Positions 46,801 to 58,564 are shown, numbered from the stretch's first letter. The stretch is DNA of 64,000 bases from Cladocopium goreaui (GCA_947184155.2 CAMXCT020006135.1:62001-126000), one strand, 5' to 3'. Numbers and translations are program-made. Notes: a model not told the origin generated them from the sequence alone.

Positions 46801-48326
46801 ATGGCACTGTGGTGGTCTGCTATCTTTCCAGGTTTGGCCCTCGGAAACCTGCTCCGGACTGCTCCTGATCGCCTGCATGCAGCAGAAGATTTTCTACTGA
46901 GGCCATCTGCATGGCATATCTATCCACCCGCTCCATTGCCTCCCAGATTTCTCATCGTTTCCAGCCCTGAGGAACGCATCATCAGCTATGCGCAGGTCAC
47001 AGATGATTACCGAGCAGTGAAGAACTTGGTGAAGCCGTTGATCAAGGGTGGCATCAGTAGTCCCAAGGGCTTAGCCTTTGATCCTCGCCACAATCTGCTC
47101 TTTGTGGCGGATCCCGGGACGCGGAGGATTCGCTCCTGGCGGCTCTTCCTGGAACGATGTTTCACACCAGAAGAGAAGGCAGGTTTGATGCTTGGCTGTG
47201 CTGAAGGCGATATGATATGTTTATGAATTAGTTTTCATTTTATCTTCCCCATTGGTTATACTCTCCAAATGATATAATCCAACATATCCAACCCACAATT
47301 TCGGAAACCTACTTGGAAAAAACCCAGTTGGGGCTCCTGACGCAAAATCCAAGGATGGGTGCAGCTGTCTCAGACCCCTTTGCCACCGACTCAGCTCAAG
47401 GTCCTAGCGCCTGCGAGCTGCCATGGACTCTGTGGGCAGGTGAAGAGACAACCATTCTCAGTGAGGTCAGTAGTGAATGGGTTTCACTTGACCACAATGG
47501 CAACCTCTACTATTCAGACCAGGCCCGAAAGACCGTGAACAAAATTGATGCGGTGCTGCTGTTGAACTTGGTACATGGTGAGATCACACCGGGTGAGCTG
47601 AAGCAGAGGAGCGCCGCTCATCCGGCAGCAGCTTTAGAGGAGCAGGGCAAACGAGCCATGCAGGTCAAGCCACACCTTCAAGATCTTGAGCAAAATGCAG
47701 AAGCACTCGGCAATGCTGTGGGCAACGCCCTTGGCAATGCCATTGCAACTCCTGTGGCCCTGGTGTCTCAGGAGTCTTCCGAGGAAGTCATCATCAAACT
47801 CTTTGAGGCGGATGATGTCCACGCAGCAACCCCTGCTGGTGTCGTTTCGGACGCAGTGCAGGTGTATTGGGCAAACCAGGACCATGGACTTGAACGTGGC
47901 TCCGTTGGCACAGCATTTGTGAAAGGATCTACCCCTAGTGGAAAATTGACTACCATGACTGCAAACTCCTTCGGCATTGCAGCAACCGTCAGTTCCGTCC
48001 TCTTCAGCAATGGCGCTGGCGTCTACGGTGTTCCAAAGTTTGGTGGTGGCAATGCCACAGCTTTGAATGAGGGCTTCATCCTTTCTCGTGGCCTGGTGTG
48101 GGATGGCGCCGGCACGGTCTTTGTGGCAGATGAGGGCGCCAGCACCGTCTATGCCATGCCATGCGGCGTGCTGGCGGAGCAGCCCTTGCAGCCAGTGCTT
48201 GAGATGCATGGGGTCTTTGGCTTGGCCCTGGTGCAACCCAGCGACCCCTTGTCGCAGCGGTCATCCTCACAGCTGCTGTCCTTGACAGCCACCGTGATGG
48301 TCTTGGCATTTCAGCGGCTTATGTGA
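46801..48326 (+). CDS. NHL/beta-propeller repeat protein, probably secreted or membrane-anchored
   Basis: ATG 46801 opens MALWWSAIFPGLALG, a plausible signal peptide; an acceptor at TTTCCAG 46832 is an alternative. Exon 1 ends at 47178 and joins 47328 by a 149-bp GC-AG intron, giving EEK|LGLLTQNPRMG. Propeller-blade motifs are GISSPKGLAFDPRHNLLFVA followed by DPGTRRIRSW, then SLDHNGNLYYSDQARKTVNK, VYWANQDHGLERGSV, NSFGIAATVSSVLFSNGAG, and LVWDGAGTVFVADEGASTVY. Known: this pattern, D..G.[LV][FY][VY][AS]D.G...I, is the NHL/YWTD blade signature, and this sub-type is abundant in dinoflagellates and seen in apicomplexans. A low-complexity insert (ALGNAVGNALGNAIA) sits mid-protein. The C-terminus (LLSLTATVMVLAFQRLM) is hydrophobic and could be a lipid-anchor or membrane tail. 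Role: extracellular or surface binding is inferred; ligand unknown. Confidence 0.75.
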
Positions 48327-49054
48327 AACACATGGAACAAACGACCCTGTGAAAGGTCCGCATGTGGGCAAAATGGACTGTATTAGGGTGTGCTGCTCGC
48401 TTCAAGCAACCTCGGACGTATTTGCACATTTTTGAACATCTTTGCACAACTAGTGGGGCACATGGCGCATAGGGGGCTTTGCAAAATTTTCAAAACTATA
48501 TTTGGTCTGCAAGCTGGACATGGCAGATTCCTGAATCCTGTGTTGCAGCACTCATGCACCTGAGCTCAAGTACCTGCATTCATCATGACTCTGACCAAAC
48601 TTGTCCAATCTGGTTTTTGTGCGTGCTTGGAAGGTCTCAGCTGAGACGTTGTCAGATGCTTGTGAGCAAGCTTGGCAGGTGAGGATGTAGAGCACGGGGT
48701 TTGAATGGCTTGATATGGTGTGATGTTGTTACAGACTGTTGCATTCTGATCCATTCCAAAACAGTAGACTACATGCAGAGGTAGGAGGCCCGTAGCAGCC
48801 TTGGCACCCCAATTTCAGGCTGTGCAATGACATATTCATCGACATTGCCCTGTCCCGATCTGCTGATCTTGGGACATATTAGGACTAGGACATAGGACCG
48901 TATCCATCCATATCCATCCATACCTCTATAGTTGGATAATCTTGGGTAATGTTGGGCTCTGATTAGTGTGGCCCGCGCCCTCGACAATTTGAGTCTACTC
49001 AATAACTCGGCATTTTCTGCGCCCCCATCAATTTTTAGGATAGTCAACTTAAGT

Positions 49055-49385
49055 AAGGATTTCAATTGACATCAATCTACTTTCAATTGATCTTCCTTTT
49101 AAACCTCAAAGAAATCTGTTGATAAGAAAGGATATTAAAATCAATTTACTTTCAATTCATTTGAATCTACTTTCAATTGATTTTCCTTTTCGACCTCAAA
49201 GAAATCTATTGATAAGAAAGGATATCAATTGAAATCAATTTACTTTCAATTCAATTGAACCCACTGTCAATTGAATTTACTTTTATATAAACCTCAAAGA
49301 AATCTATTGATAAGACAGGATTTCAATTGAAACCAATTTACTTTCAATTCATTTGAATCTACTTTCAATTGATTTTCCCTTTAAT
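49055..49385. repeat. three-and-a-half copies of a 90-98 bp AT-rich repeat
   Basis: Copies are marked by CCTCAAAGAAATCTATTGAT at 49104, 49194 and 49292, each followed by TTTACTTTCAATTCATTTGA and CTTTCAATTGATTTTCC. AATTG/CAATT words make each copy rich in small palindromes. No coding signal was seen. Confidence 0.88.
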
Positions 49386-50088
49386 ACAAAAACAATGCCC
49401 CACAAGTTTTTGTGCACAATAGGGCGCCATCGAAACAATTACATTATTGAGGATCTGGGTCACTCATGGCGTACCCCCTTGAAAAATTGTTTGGTGCTGT
49501 TTTTTAAGAAGGGTTTAAAACGGCATCTAATTATTTGGGAAACCTTGCATTTTCAAGGCTTTAACATGGATATGGCTTTCTAAAGGACCAGGTGTGCAAA
49601 TAAACATGTGTAGTCAAATGATCAGTTTTTCTTGAACCTTTTTTTCCCTCCTGAAAAATTGAATCTGAAAAAAAAACTTCTCACAATAGAGCCTCCCCCC
49701 CACAAACGGCAAGACACTCAATTAGGAAGGGAAAACATCTCACAATAGGGTACCATGACACTAATCGGAGGCTAACATTATATGATGTTACATGCTATAT
49801 TATGATGCTATATGTTTATAACACACATATATATATACATACTGTATGCCCCTTTCTCTGTCTCTCTCTTGATATATAGGGTGCCCAAAATTGTTCGATG
49901 GCAGAAGCCAGAAGTCTGGTCACCTCCAAGTGTACCAGGCGGGAGTTCAAGCCGAAGCGCTGGAGTCTGCACATGAGGACAGGTGTCTACACCATGAGCT
50001 GTCGTGAAGTCTCGTTCCAAAGATGTTGAACTGTTAAGCAGCTCCAAAAACCCAATGATAGACTAGGATGTTGATATATCACATGTAA

Positions 50089-50130
50089 ACACACGCGCAC
50101 ACACACATATATATAATATATATATACGCA
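50089..50130. repeat. CA/TA dinucleotide microsatellite
   Basis: ACACACGCGCACACACACAT runs into ATATATATAATATATATATA. Confidence 0.8.
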
Positions 50131-50854
50131 CCTTAAGTATGTTATATCAGTGGATTTGCATGGATTTACCATAGATGTTACCAGATCCTCAAAGGCTTTG
50201 AATGTTTTCGACCTGTATTTGTCACTGCATGGCCCAGGAGTGTGGCCGGCGACGGCTTCGTCAGGCTGCGGAAGAGGCAGCCCGAATGCGGTAAAACTCG
50301 TGGGTTACCATTGTAATTCGGGTATATTTGGTAATATAATGGTAAAATAATGGTAAAACTAGGGGGTAACAAATCTACTAATTCGATATATTACCATTAT
50401 ATTACCAAATCTAGTAGTAAATACTGCATTTCTGTTATTTCTCACAGATATTAGAAGAAATAGTAAGGATCATTGGAAAATACTAACAATGAATTATTAG
50501 CACAATGCCAGTGCCTCATATAAATATTACAATTTGTATGGGCTGTTATTGTGTCATCATGTTACTGAAATGGAGCATGTTCAGTCCATATTCCAATTGA
50601 TGCAATTAATATGATAATGATTTTGATGGAGCATTTCGATTGGGTTTCCAGTTTTGAGAGGGACAGACCTAGACCTATAATGGCATGTTCCACTGTAGGT
50701 TTTGAACTGTTTTGAAGTATGTATATATATATATATGTAACATATATATATAGTTGACCCTTGAGGATTGCAAGCATTCGAGTCCCTATGGCCTTGCTTT
50801 GAATCAACCGAGAGTCGCTCCTTTGAACTTCAACATTTGTCAATCAATGTCCAG

Positions 50855-51358
50855 GCGCTGCTCTCAACACTTGGTGAACGAAGTTTTTCCGCGGATTTCA
50901 TGGAGCAGCTGCAGTCAGGGGCTCCAGCGAAAGGTTCCATGGATGACTTTGTGCAGCTTTGGACGCAGCGCCACCATAATTCAAAAGCCTCAACAGCCCC
51001 TTGTCACACTCATACGGTCATACGGTAGTTCATCATAGTTCATCAAGTTACTTATAGATGGGCTTGCTGTGCGCAGTCTTTTTCTGCTTTTGCGGCCTTG
51101 TGCACAAAGGCAAGTGGTAAAGCAAGCAGAGAAGGTCCAGAGCTATCACACTTGGAGCGGGGATGTTTGCGTGAATGATTGAACAACAGCAGCCAATGGC
51201 TTCTCACTTTTCAGAGAGTACATAGGAAAGCTTCTGGTGATGGTGGAGATGCATTGCCACTTTCGGTTGTTCCAGTTGTTCCCCACGGGGCGGCAAACCG
51301 TGCTGGTGAAAGCAAGGGTCGTTTTCAAAATGGCTCGGCTGAGATGGCGAGGTGGGGG

Positions 51359-51394
<36 letters not shown>

Positions 51395-51712
51395 GAGAGA
51401 GAGAGGAAAACGGACCCGAATGCCGGGTTGCGCTTGTCAGGCGGCAGTTTCAACTGACCTCTTGAACTATGCCCTTGGCCGACTAGAGGACATTCTGGAT
51501 CCTATCCGCAAAAGTGTGTTTTCCGTCGCAGTGTTTTTCAATGTTTCACATCAACTTGCTGTGATCAAATGAATGAAGGGGCGCATTTATGACCCCCATG
51601 ATGTTTTGCAAGAGCTGCAAGAACCAACGTTTTTGGTCTCGGTTCTTCGCATGTTCTCCAAGCTGCGAATTGAGATGCCATCACTGTACGGCCACTTGTG
51701 TCATTCCCGCTA
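50855..51712 (+). CDS. unidentified multi-exon gene (five candidate exons)
   Basis: The candidate exons read as follows. From 50855, after AATGTCCAG: ALLSTLGERSFSADFMEQLQ then SGAPAKGSMDDFVQLW. About 51078-51180: SLFLLLRPCAQRQVVKQAEK then VQSYHTWSGD. About 51217-51320, after TTTTCAG: EYIGKLLVMVEMHCHFRLFQ. About 51453-51540: TDLLNYALGRLEDILDPIRK. About 51592-51712: YDPHDVLQELQEPTFLVSVL then RMFSKLRIEMPSLYGHL. The pieces share a soluble, helix-rich character, the same strand and short spacing, which supports one gene. No family is recognised. A (GA)n microsatellite separates the third and fourth exons. The 5' and 3' ends are not found. Confidence 0.5.
51359..51405. repeat. (GA)n microsatellite
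   Basis: A run of GA with one GC interruption, inside a probable intron of the unidentified gene. Confidence 0.9.
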
Positions 51713-52148
51713 GGTGACAGGCTGCAACCTCACTGTAAATACATCTTGTACAATGTACTGGGAAACTGCCATAGACCTCCAGCTGAAACTGAGGATGCGA
51801 CAACTCCCACCCAATCGTGGTACTCGTAACTCATTCGTGATGATTTATTGTTGAGGATGCTCTGGGAAACCCCCATGACATTAGTATCGATTGGTATAGC
51901 AGTGTTCTTTGCAGGAGCTTCGTGATCACACGTCTCGACCTGAGCAGGGTGTGCTCTGGTGTGTTATTGGTGGCAGATATAAACTGGCAAGTCAGTCCAG
52001 GCTCTTGCATGCACAAACCTTTCAAATGCTGCACTTGGGTATTAATTACATGGTATTACCATGACTTTGAGCTATGCAGGTTTCATGATACCATATTATA
52101 CTATAGATATATTTTATATAATATGATACCATATATTATATTGTCACA

Positions 52149-52171
52149 CACATATATATATATATATATAC
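52149..52171. repeat. (CA)(TA)n microsatellite
   Basis: CACACACATATATATATATA precedes a candidate exon at about 52190. Confidence 0.8.
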
Positions 52172-52189
52172 ATGATCGTTTTTGCCTGA

Positions 52190-52340
52190 TTGCCTGCTTG
52201 TTCGCCGTTTGTGCTCGTTCAAGGGCTGCTCTTGCTGAAACGAATTGGTGGTTTGACCAATGGGAGAACCAGCAAGTCCTGCTACACAAAGTCCGAGGAT
52301 CAGAATGCGCGCAATTACAAGCACCGACACCAACATTATA
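52190..52340 (+). CDS. possible exon, unidentified
   Basis: A plus frame reads SRAALAETNWWFDQWENQQV then LLHKVRGSECAQLQAPTPTL before a TAG at 52339. It has Trp-rich, protein-like composition between AT-rich flanks. It was not identified. It might be the last exon of the gene that starts near 50855. Confidence 0.3.
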
Positions 52341-52349
52341 GCAATAATC

Positions 52350-54850
52350 CATTATAATCTATATAATTAGAATTACAATTATCCCATTATATGCCCCGTT
52401 ATGATCCATTACGATCCACTATGTGCCATTATTATAACAAAATTGTGGATTGACCCCTGGCCCAACAGCATCCCCAACTTACAATGGGAGTTGTGCCATC
52501 CCCAATTGGAGGTTCATGGCATGAATTGACATCATGATCAGCCCTAGAGTCGCGCCCTTCAAGGCCAAATCAGGCCCATTGAATTTCAGCACTCTTTGAG
52601 GACCATTTCAGACCTGATGATACTTGCATAACCGTTTCCAGCACGCATGACTTACAATTCTGCCTGATACTGGTGACTCGCAACTCCCAAGCTATGGCAG
52701 AGTGGCTTGACAGAGCAGGATTCGGCCAGTGGTGCGGTCAAGTGCTTGTTATGTGCTGGGACAGAATGCTTTTGCTCCTGTCAAGAAATCACAAGGTATT
52801 GTAAAGGTGCTCAGATGTAATCAGGCACGTCACCAATATTGGGTTTAGCCACTTGAATACGGAAAATGACAGTGGACTGTGAGATGTTTTTCGCACCCTA
52901 TTTCCGACAAGCCCATGTTTGTATGTGCAAGCGTAGCCTATGTGTGCGGGTCTTCCCAACCCATTGGCCAATACTGGCCAAGGTCGCCTAAGGGCTATCC
53001 AGAGTTGCTTGGCTTATTTGGTTCTGGGTTGACACCTGGTGTGATAACTCCAAACCATTTTGGAATTCCCAAATGCTTCCAAAACATGGCCAGCTTTTTG
53101 GCGCGCTAAACGATCCTAAACGCCGCAATTCAACTTTCACAGAGCGTTTATTGCGCAGCCTCCATTGAAGTGGTGTCGTGAGATCTGAACGCTTCCAATT
53201 GTAGTCAACGTCAACGTGCTGGATTGATCACTCAACGGAGTTACGGAGGTTTGTGCCCACAGATAGAGGCTAATTACGACTACTGCCCTTGAGGAATGAT
53301 TTTTGATGATTTTTGTAGTGAGGTAGGCCCAATAGTAAAGCATCCAATGATCAACTATTTGGGGGATTTTGAATTTTGGGGGTCGCTTTACATCATCCTA
53401 ACTGATTAATTAATTGATATGAAATGGGTATACCATGGTATACCACAATACACGCCAATGGAGGCGGATGGTTTAAACATGTTTAAAACTAGGCTTTAAC
53501 ATGAATTTCCAGCTAATTGGCATGTTTTCCACATCGCCCGTACCATTGCAGGCGACCTCCTCTCATTGGCCCTGGCACTGGTGCAGCGTTGCCCGAACGA
53601 AGCTTGATGAAACGTCCCAGTCTGCCAAAATGTGAAAGGTGGGAACGGTACTGTAGGATACGGGGTTGGATGATATCCCGGTTCAATCAAGTTATGCCAT
53701 ATTAGTCATAGCGGTCATAGTCATAATGAGAGAAAAATTCGATCCTTGGATGTGGTCCAGGATCGCGCTCTTCCCTTTTTGCCGTTGCTTTTCCTGCATT
53801 TATCTAACTCCACTGGCTGACCTGTTTGGAAGTTCTGGCATCTGAGGACTGGTATCCAATGCAATGTACACGTTGCTGCATGCACAGATGGTGGTATCCC
53901 TGCGAGAACCTTTGCCGGCAAGCGCGGGACCTGCATTCCAAACTCAAGCGATTCGGAGTTGGATCATTCATTGTATGGGGCCTCATTCAGTGCATAGGTC
54001 AATCAACCAGGAGAGATTCACCATTTCTATCCATTTCTTCTACTCTTGGGTGGCTAGGTAAGCTTCTAAAGTGGTAATGAACATTTGGAAGTGCAAGTGG
54101 CTATGTTTGCGCCCTGGCTGAGCTACACTATTCCCAAGAATAGATAGTGATAGCGGGAGAACAGCGCATGAGACCACTCCACAAACTCTGCAAAGCATGA
54201 GACCACTACAGGCTGCCAGAGACGCAAATGACAAATCGTTCTCAAGCGCGCAGCCATCAGCTGTAGGACACTTTCGGCCCTGATGGGGCAGAAGACAAGT
54301 TGAGAAGACTCGGATTTACGACTGGTGTCCGGCTGCTGGGCACAACATAAACTGACATTCCCACTAAGTTCTTAACTTTGTGCTGTGACTCTGTCACTTA
54401 TTTTATGGCATTATTTTAGTGTATTGCAGGGTTGCGGTTGGCTCCTTGCATCCAGCAAGCTGAACAGCATCAAGGCTCATAACCCGCCTGGCAGGGTCAC
54501 GCTTTCCGATGACCAACGTACCTGGGCCAACAAAGGTTCCACCATGTGCTGAAGCCTCCATATCTCCCACTAACCAGGAAAATAGATGAAAATAGTGGCT
54601 TGAAGCATTCCAACTCTTCTTGTTTGTTGATACGACCTAAGTGCCATGATGCCTTGGTGTTTCTTTCCCACACTGGTGATGGGGCCGATGGCTGCAGCGA
54701 AGAAGCAAGGAGCGCATGATCATGAAGTACGTTTGCAAGGAGCTTTGGACATACCTGTTCCATCAGCCTGCTAGCAGACTGCAGGCAGACAAGCATGGTG
54801 GCTCCTTGGATAGTTTGAGATTGTTGACCTTGGATTCGTGCCGTTCGGAT
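52350..54850. other. stretch with no supported gene
   Basis: Only low-confidence islands are present (about 53830-54000 in competing frames, and 53530-53640 open on both strands). No domain or consistent splice pair was seen. Confidence 0.35.
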
Positions 54851-55245
54851 TGGACCCAGATCGCTAATGCCACCCAAAGCGTACGGTTTCAATAGCCTGC
54901 AGACTTGTGAGCAGCTTGGTGTCAACAGGTTTGCTGAAATATGTTCAACGTGCGGTGCCTTCTTAGAGTTTGGGAAACATGGGAAACTCGGAATGCTCAG
55001 GCTACATCATTATCGATCATTCCTTTCGTTGGCTGGAGGGCTTTGCGGGCAGCAGTTCGGAGGTCTCCGAGACACAGGTTGGTTTGGGAAAATGGGGGTC
55101 TCAGGCGTCTCAGCTGAACCCAAAGTCCCATGATCCATGATTTTCAGCTGGCACTTCAAAACCAATGGTAATCCCATGTAATTCCATCAGCCTAATATGA
55201 AATACCGAAATACCATGAAATACCCCTATACATTCAGGTTTGTCA

Positions 55246-55415
55246 ATGTTTTTCAGCAGTATTGAGTTAAGATTAGGGTAGAACGGATCATTGCGCAGAA
55301 TCAATTCCTTGGTGAGCACGTCTCGCGCCAGCAGCTGGCTTTGCTCCACTTGGCGCTTCCTTGTGGGCTGCTTCAAGGTGTGCCATTTGCTGAGCTGGTG
55401 ACTCCTCTATGGAGA
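55246..55415 (-). CDS. possible minus-strand exon, unidentified
   Basis: Read on the minus strand: KQPTRKRQVEQSQLLARDVL then TKELILRNDPFYPNLNSILL and KNIDK. The composition is convincingly protein-like and the frame stays open to the point where AT-rich DNA begins. It is an isolated minus-strand exon among plus-strand candidates, so strand assignment is not firm. No family was named. Confidence 0.35.
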
Positions 55416-55783
55416 AATATTGCGAAAATGCTGCAAATTAATTGACGGTTGTTGATTTTTCTTTATTGGAAGCTTGCTCCAACCTGGCCATTGACCCGGA
55501 CATCCTCCTCCTTTTGGCTTTCTAAACCTAAAACGCTTTCCATCTCTCGACATATCTCAACTCTAGTACGGGACCCAGGACTTTCAATTGACTGCAAGTA
55601 GCAGCCACAGATTCTGTTCAATTATTTTAACTTGGAGTTTCTTGGAGTACTCGGATATGTGACCACTGGGAATCAAACATCACAACTTAGCATACCTCAA
55701 TGAAATATTCTTCAACATATGTTGGTAGGTCCCCGTTGAATGACAACCACCCGAGGGCCTTTATTTTTCCCTCTGATTGGCAG

Positions 55784-55913
55784 GAGCACTCTTTGGCCTT
55801 GGCTTAGAACGCATCATTTCGGTGGAGCTCGCGTTGCCGCAGGTGACGTTCTTCGTGGCCCCCGGCTCAGCTGTGCTGTTGTGGATGAGCCATTCCCTGA
55901 TGGATGTGCATCC
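55784..55913 (+). CDS. possible exon, unidentified
   Basis: After a good acceptor (CTCTGATTGGCAG) the frame reads ALFGLGLERIISVELALPQV then TFFVAPGSAVLLWMSHSLMD. It is moderately hydrophobic and GC-rich relative to its flanks. This could be a beta-rich or membrane-proximal segment. It was not identified. Confidence 0.4.
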
Positions 55914-55925
55914 TAGCACAAATAT

Positions 55926-55987
55926 AACAGATAGATAGAACGATAGATAGCTAGGTAGGTAGGTAGATAGACAGACTGATAGATATA
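55926..55987. repeat. GATA/GGTA tetranucleotide microsatellite
   Basis: A run of AGATAGATAG, TAGGTAGGTAGG and ATAGACAG units directly after a candidate exon. Confidence 0.8.
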
Positions 55988-56062
55988 CGCATTTATATAT
56001 AAGTTGATTTCATGAGATATGGGTCCTGTTTCATATCATTTGGGTCCTGAGCTTGTTGGCTG

Positions 56063-56332
56063 GGTTTTCAGCTATCAAAGCTGAAAGGTCAAAGCGTTTT
56101 CAGCTATCTAAGCTGAAAGGTCAAAGCGTTTTCAGCTATCTAAGCTGAAAGGTCAAAGCGTTTTCAGCTATCTAAGCTGAAAGGTCAAAGCGTAGAAGCT
56201 AAGATAAGCTGAAAGGTCAAAGCGTTTTCAGGTATCTAAGCTGAAAGGTCAAAGCGTAGAAGCTAAGATAAGCTGAAAGGTCAAAGCGTTTTCAGGTATC
56301 TAAGCTGAAAGGTCAAAGCGTAGAAGCTAAGA
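56063..56332. repeat. 32-bp tandem repeat with internal palindrome
   Basis: About eight units of GTTTTCAGCTATCTAAGCTG plus AAAGGTCAAAGC. Each holds the hairpin TTCAGCT...AGCTGAA. A variant unit with GTAGAAGCTAAGATAAGCTG alternates with it in the second half, so a 64-bp higher-order unit has formed. Units are contiguous, with no unique spacers. Confidence 0.9.
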
Positions 56333-56835
56333 TGATGATAATGCCACAACATGCTACAATGCAGAATGCAAAACCACAAACCAGTGAGCGCAGCACATAC
56401 CCCTTGTTTTCACAAAATCGAACGGAGCTCAGTGATAAAATCACCGCCCAAGCCAGCGAGCTCACGCCAATTGAGTCCAATGCTCATACCTGATGCAAAA
56501 TGACATGCATGGACAATCCAAGAGCAGAACCAGAATTCTGAGTCAACGGCCAAATCCACAACTCACAGGAATAGGCAATTCTGTTGGGCCTGAGCGGCGC
56601 TTTAAACTTTCCAAAAAACTGTGTTTGGGCTTACGGCATTAATGTGGCTTGTTGCTGTGCTGCTTTGCTTTGTTAAACTGTGGATTTCTGCTTGTCCCTT
56701 TTGTAGTGTCTTGTCACAGTTTGCTTTGAAATTTGATAAAGTGTTAATGCTAGTCCATTTTGTTGAATTTCCTTTTGCTGATTAACGCAAATGTTTAAAA
56801 TCAATTTGTTGATGCTTTTGTGTGTGTGTTTGTGC

Positions 56836-56952
56836 CGGCGCCGGGGAGGAAAGTGCCGGCGCCGGGGAGGAAAGTCCCAGTGCCGGCGCCGGGGAGGAAA
56901 GTGCCGGCGCCGGGAAGTGCTTGCGCCGGGGAGGAAAGTGCCGGCGCCGGGA
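56836..56952. repeat. GC-rich 20-bp tandem repeat GCCGGCGCCGGGGAGGAAAGT
   Basis: Five to six units contain the nested palindromes GCCGGC and GGCGCC. They are strikingly GC-rich in an AT-rich neighbourhood. Frames through it give Ala/Pro- or Arg/Gly-rich peptides that I treat as by-products. Confidence 0.9.
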
Positions 56953-57039
56953 ATAAGTTTCCGAGTAGCAAAGCAAACAAAAATGAAACTCAGTTTCCTT
57001 TCTGAGATTGCTGCCAGAAATCAAAAACTTCATTGACAA

Positions 57040-57880
57040 GGCCTAAGTGAATGATGCTTTTCACACAGGTATGAAATTGGATGTGAAGAAAGCGCAGCAC
57101 GCACACACATACAGCAGACCCTTTTCACTACCCCAAATTTGGCATCCTCTCATCGAGAATGAACCCCCTTTCGGGTCAACCTCTCATCGAGACTGGCCCG
57201 CCCCCTTTAAGCGAGAAATCTCACGCTGAAGCTTTTCAATGCGCTTGCCATCCTCAATGATCTTCTTTCCTGAAGTAGCTTCACGTTTTTGATCGTTTTT
57301 GTACCCCAGTGGAAGCAAACATTCAAACAGGGGCTAAGGGATTTGGGATTCTCTCATTTGCCTCAGGCTGCACATGCTTTGCAAAAAAAAAACTTTACTT
57401 CGAGTGATCCCCACCATGACATTTATACGTTTTAATATTGGCATATCTTCTGGCATTCCACCTGGTCACTGACACATCTGCAAGCAAGCCATTGCGTTCT
57501 TTTTGCTCTGTGACTTGCTAGCCGGCCTGCCGCTTCACTCTAGAATGTCACCTGGCGTCACCGCTTGCAGTTCAGGCTGCAAAACAAACATGCCAAGACA
57601 TGTTGGAGTTCACATGCTCACATGCATCACTCATGTCATGTCGCCTGCATTGCAGCTTGAAAAATCACATACCAAGACATGTTGGAGACCACCTGAATCA
57701 CTCATGTCATGCTGCAATGCTGCTAACACATGATGCAATGCTGCTCAAACACATCATCCGTTCCACGAGACAACTTGCTTTGGCTTGATCTTGCTTGACC
57801 CAGGACCCAGCAAAGCAAGCGAACCACTCAATTCTACACACATGATCTTGTATTCTATCTGGCTTATCATCTTCCATTCT
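57040..57880. other. stretch with no supported gene
   Basis: No domain was seen. Two near-copies of a phrase containing CCAAGACATGTTGGAG (57592 and 57671) and doubled AACCCCCTTTCGGG/CTCATCGAGA words near 57150-57190 indicate local duplication. Confidence 0.4.
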
Positions 57881-57884
57881 TTGT

Positions 57885-58300
57885 CCATATGTTCTAGTCC
57901 ATTTGACTGGCAAACTTCTTTCGGGCATTCTATCCTGCATATCTCCTGGCACACTTTCTGCCAATCTATGTGGCATATCTTCTGGCATTCTGTCTGGCAT
58001 ATCTTCTGTTATTTTATCTGGCACATCTTCTGGCATTCTATCTGGCATATCTTCTGGCATTCTATCTGACATTTTATCTGGCATTCTCTCTGGCATTCCA
58101 TCTGGCATATCTTCTGGCAATCTATCTGACATTTTATCTGGCATACCTTCTGGCATTCTATCTGGCATATCTTCTAACATTCTATCTGGCATAGCTTCTG
58201 GCATTCTATCTGGCATATCTCATGGCATTTTATCTGGCATATCTTCTGGCATTCTATCTGACATATCTTCTAACACTGGCTGGCATATCTTCTGGTATTC
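57885..58300. repeat. 24-bp tandem array (GGCATTCTATCTGGCATATC + TTCT)
   Basis: About 17 units of a 24-bp phrase made of two 12-mers (TTCTGGCATTCT and ATCTGGCATATC). The length is a multiple of three, so frames on both strands stay open (GILSGISS-like on plus, MPDRMPED-like on minus). No start, splice or codon evidence favours real translation. Confidence 0.9.
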
Positions 58301-58309
58301 TATCTGGCC

Positions 58310-58470
58310 GTTGAGGTCCAGCAGTGCACACTGAGCTGGGAAGGTCCCAGGTTGAGGTCCAGCGGTGCACACTGAGCTGGGAAGGTCCCAGGTTGAGGTC
58401 CAGCAGTGCACACTGAGCTGGGAAGGTCCCAGGTTGAGGTCCAGCGGTGCACACTGAGCTGGGAAGTTGG
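58310..58470. repeat. 41-bp tandem repeat, four copies
   Basis: Units start GTTGAGGTCCAGCAGTGCAC at 58310, 58351, 58392 and 58433, with an exact 41-bp period and only A/G alternation at one site in each unit. Confidence 0.95.
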
Positions 58471-58564
58471 CAAAGAGCTTGGCGAAGAGAGTTGGTAAAG
58501 AGTTTGGCGAAGAGTTGGCAAGGCGGAAGTGGAGGTGGAAGTTGATGCAGACATGGTCAAAGAG

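Noticed and set aside
56063-56332. CRISPR array (32-bp palindromic repeats)
   Set aside because: Units are contiguous with no unique spacers, no cas-like genes are near, and the window is eukaryotic.
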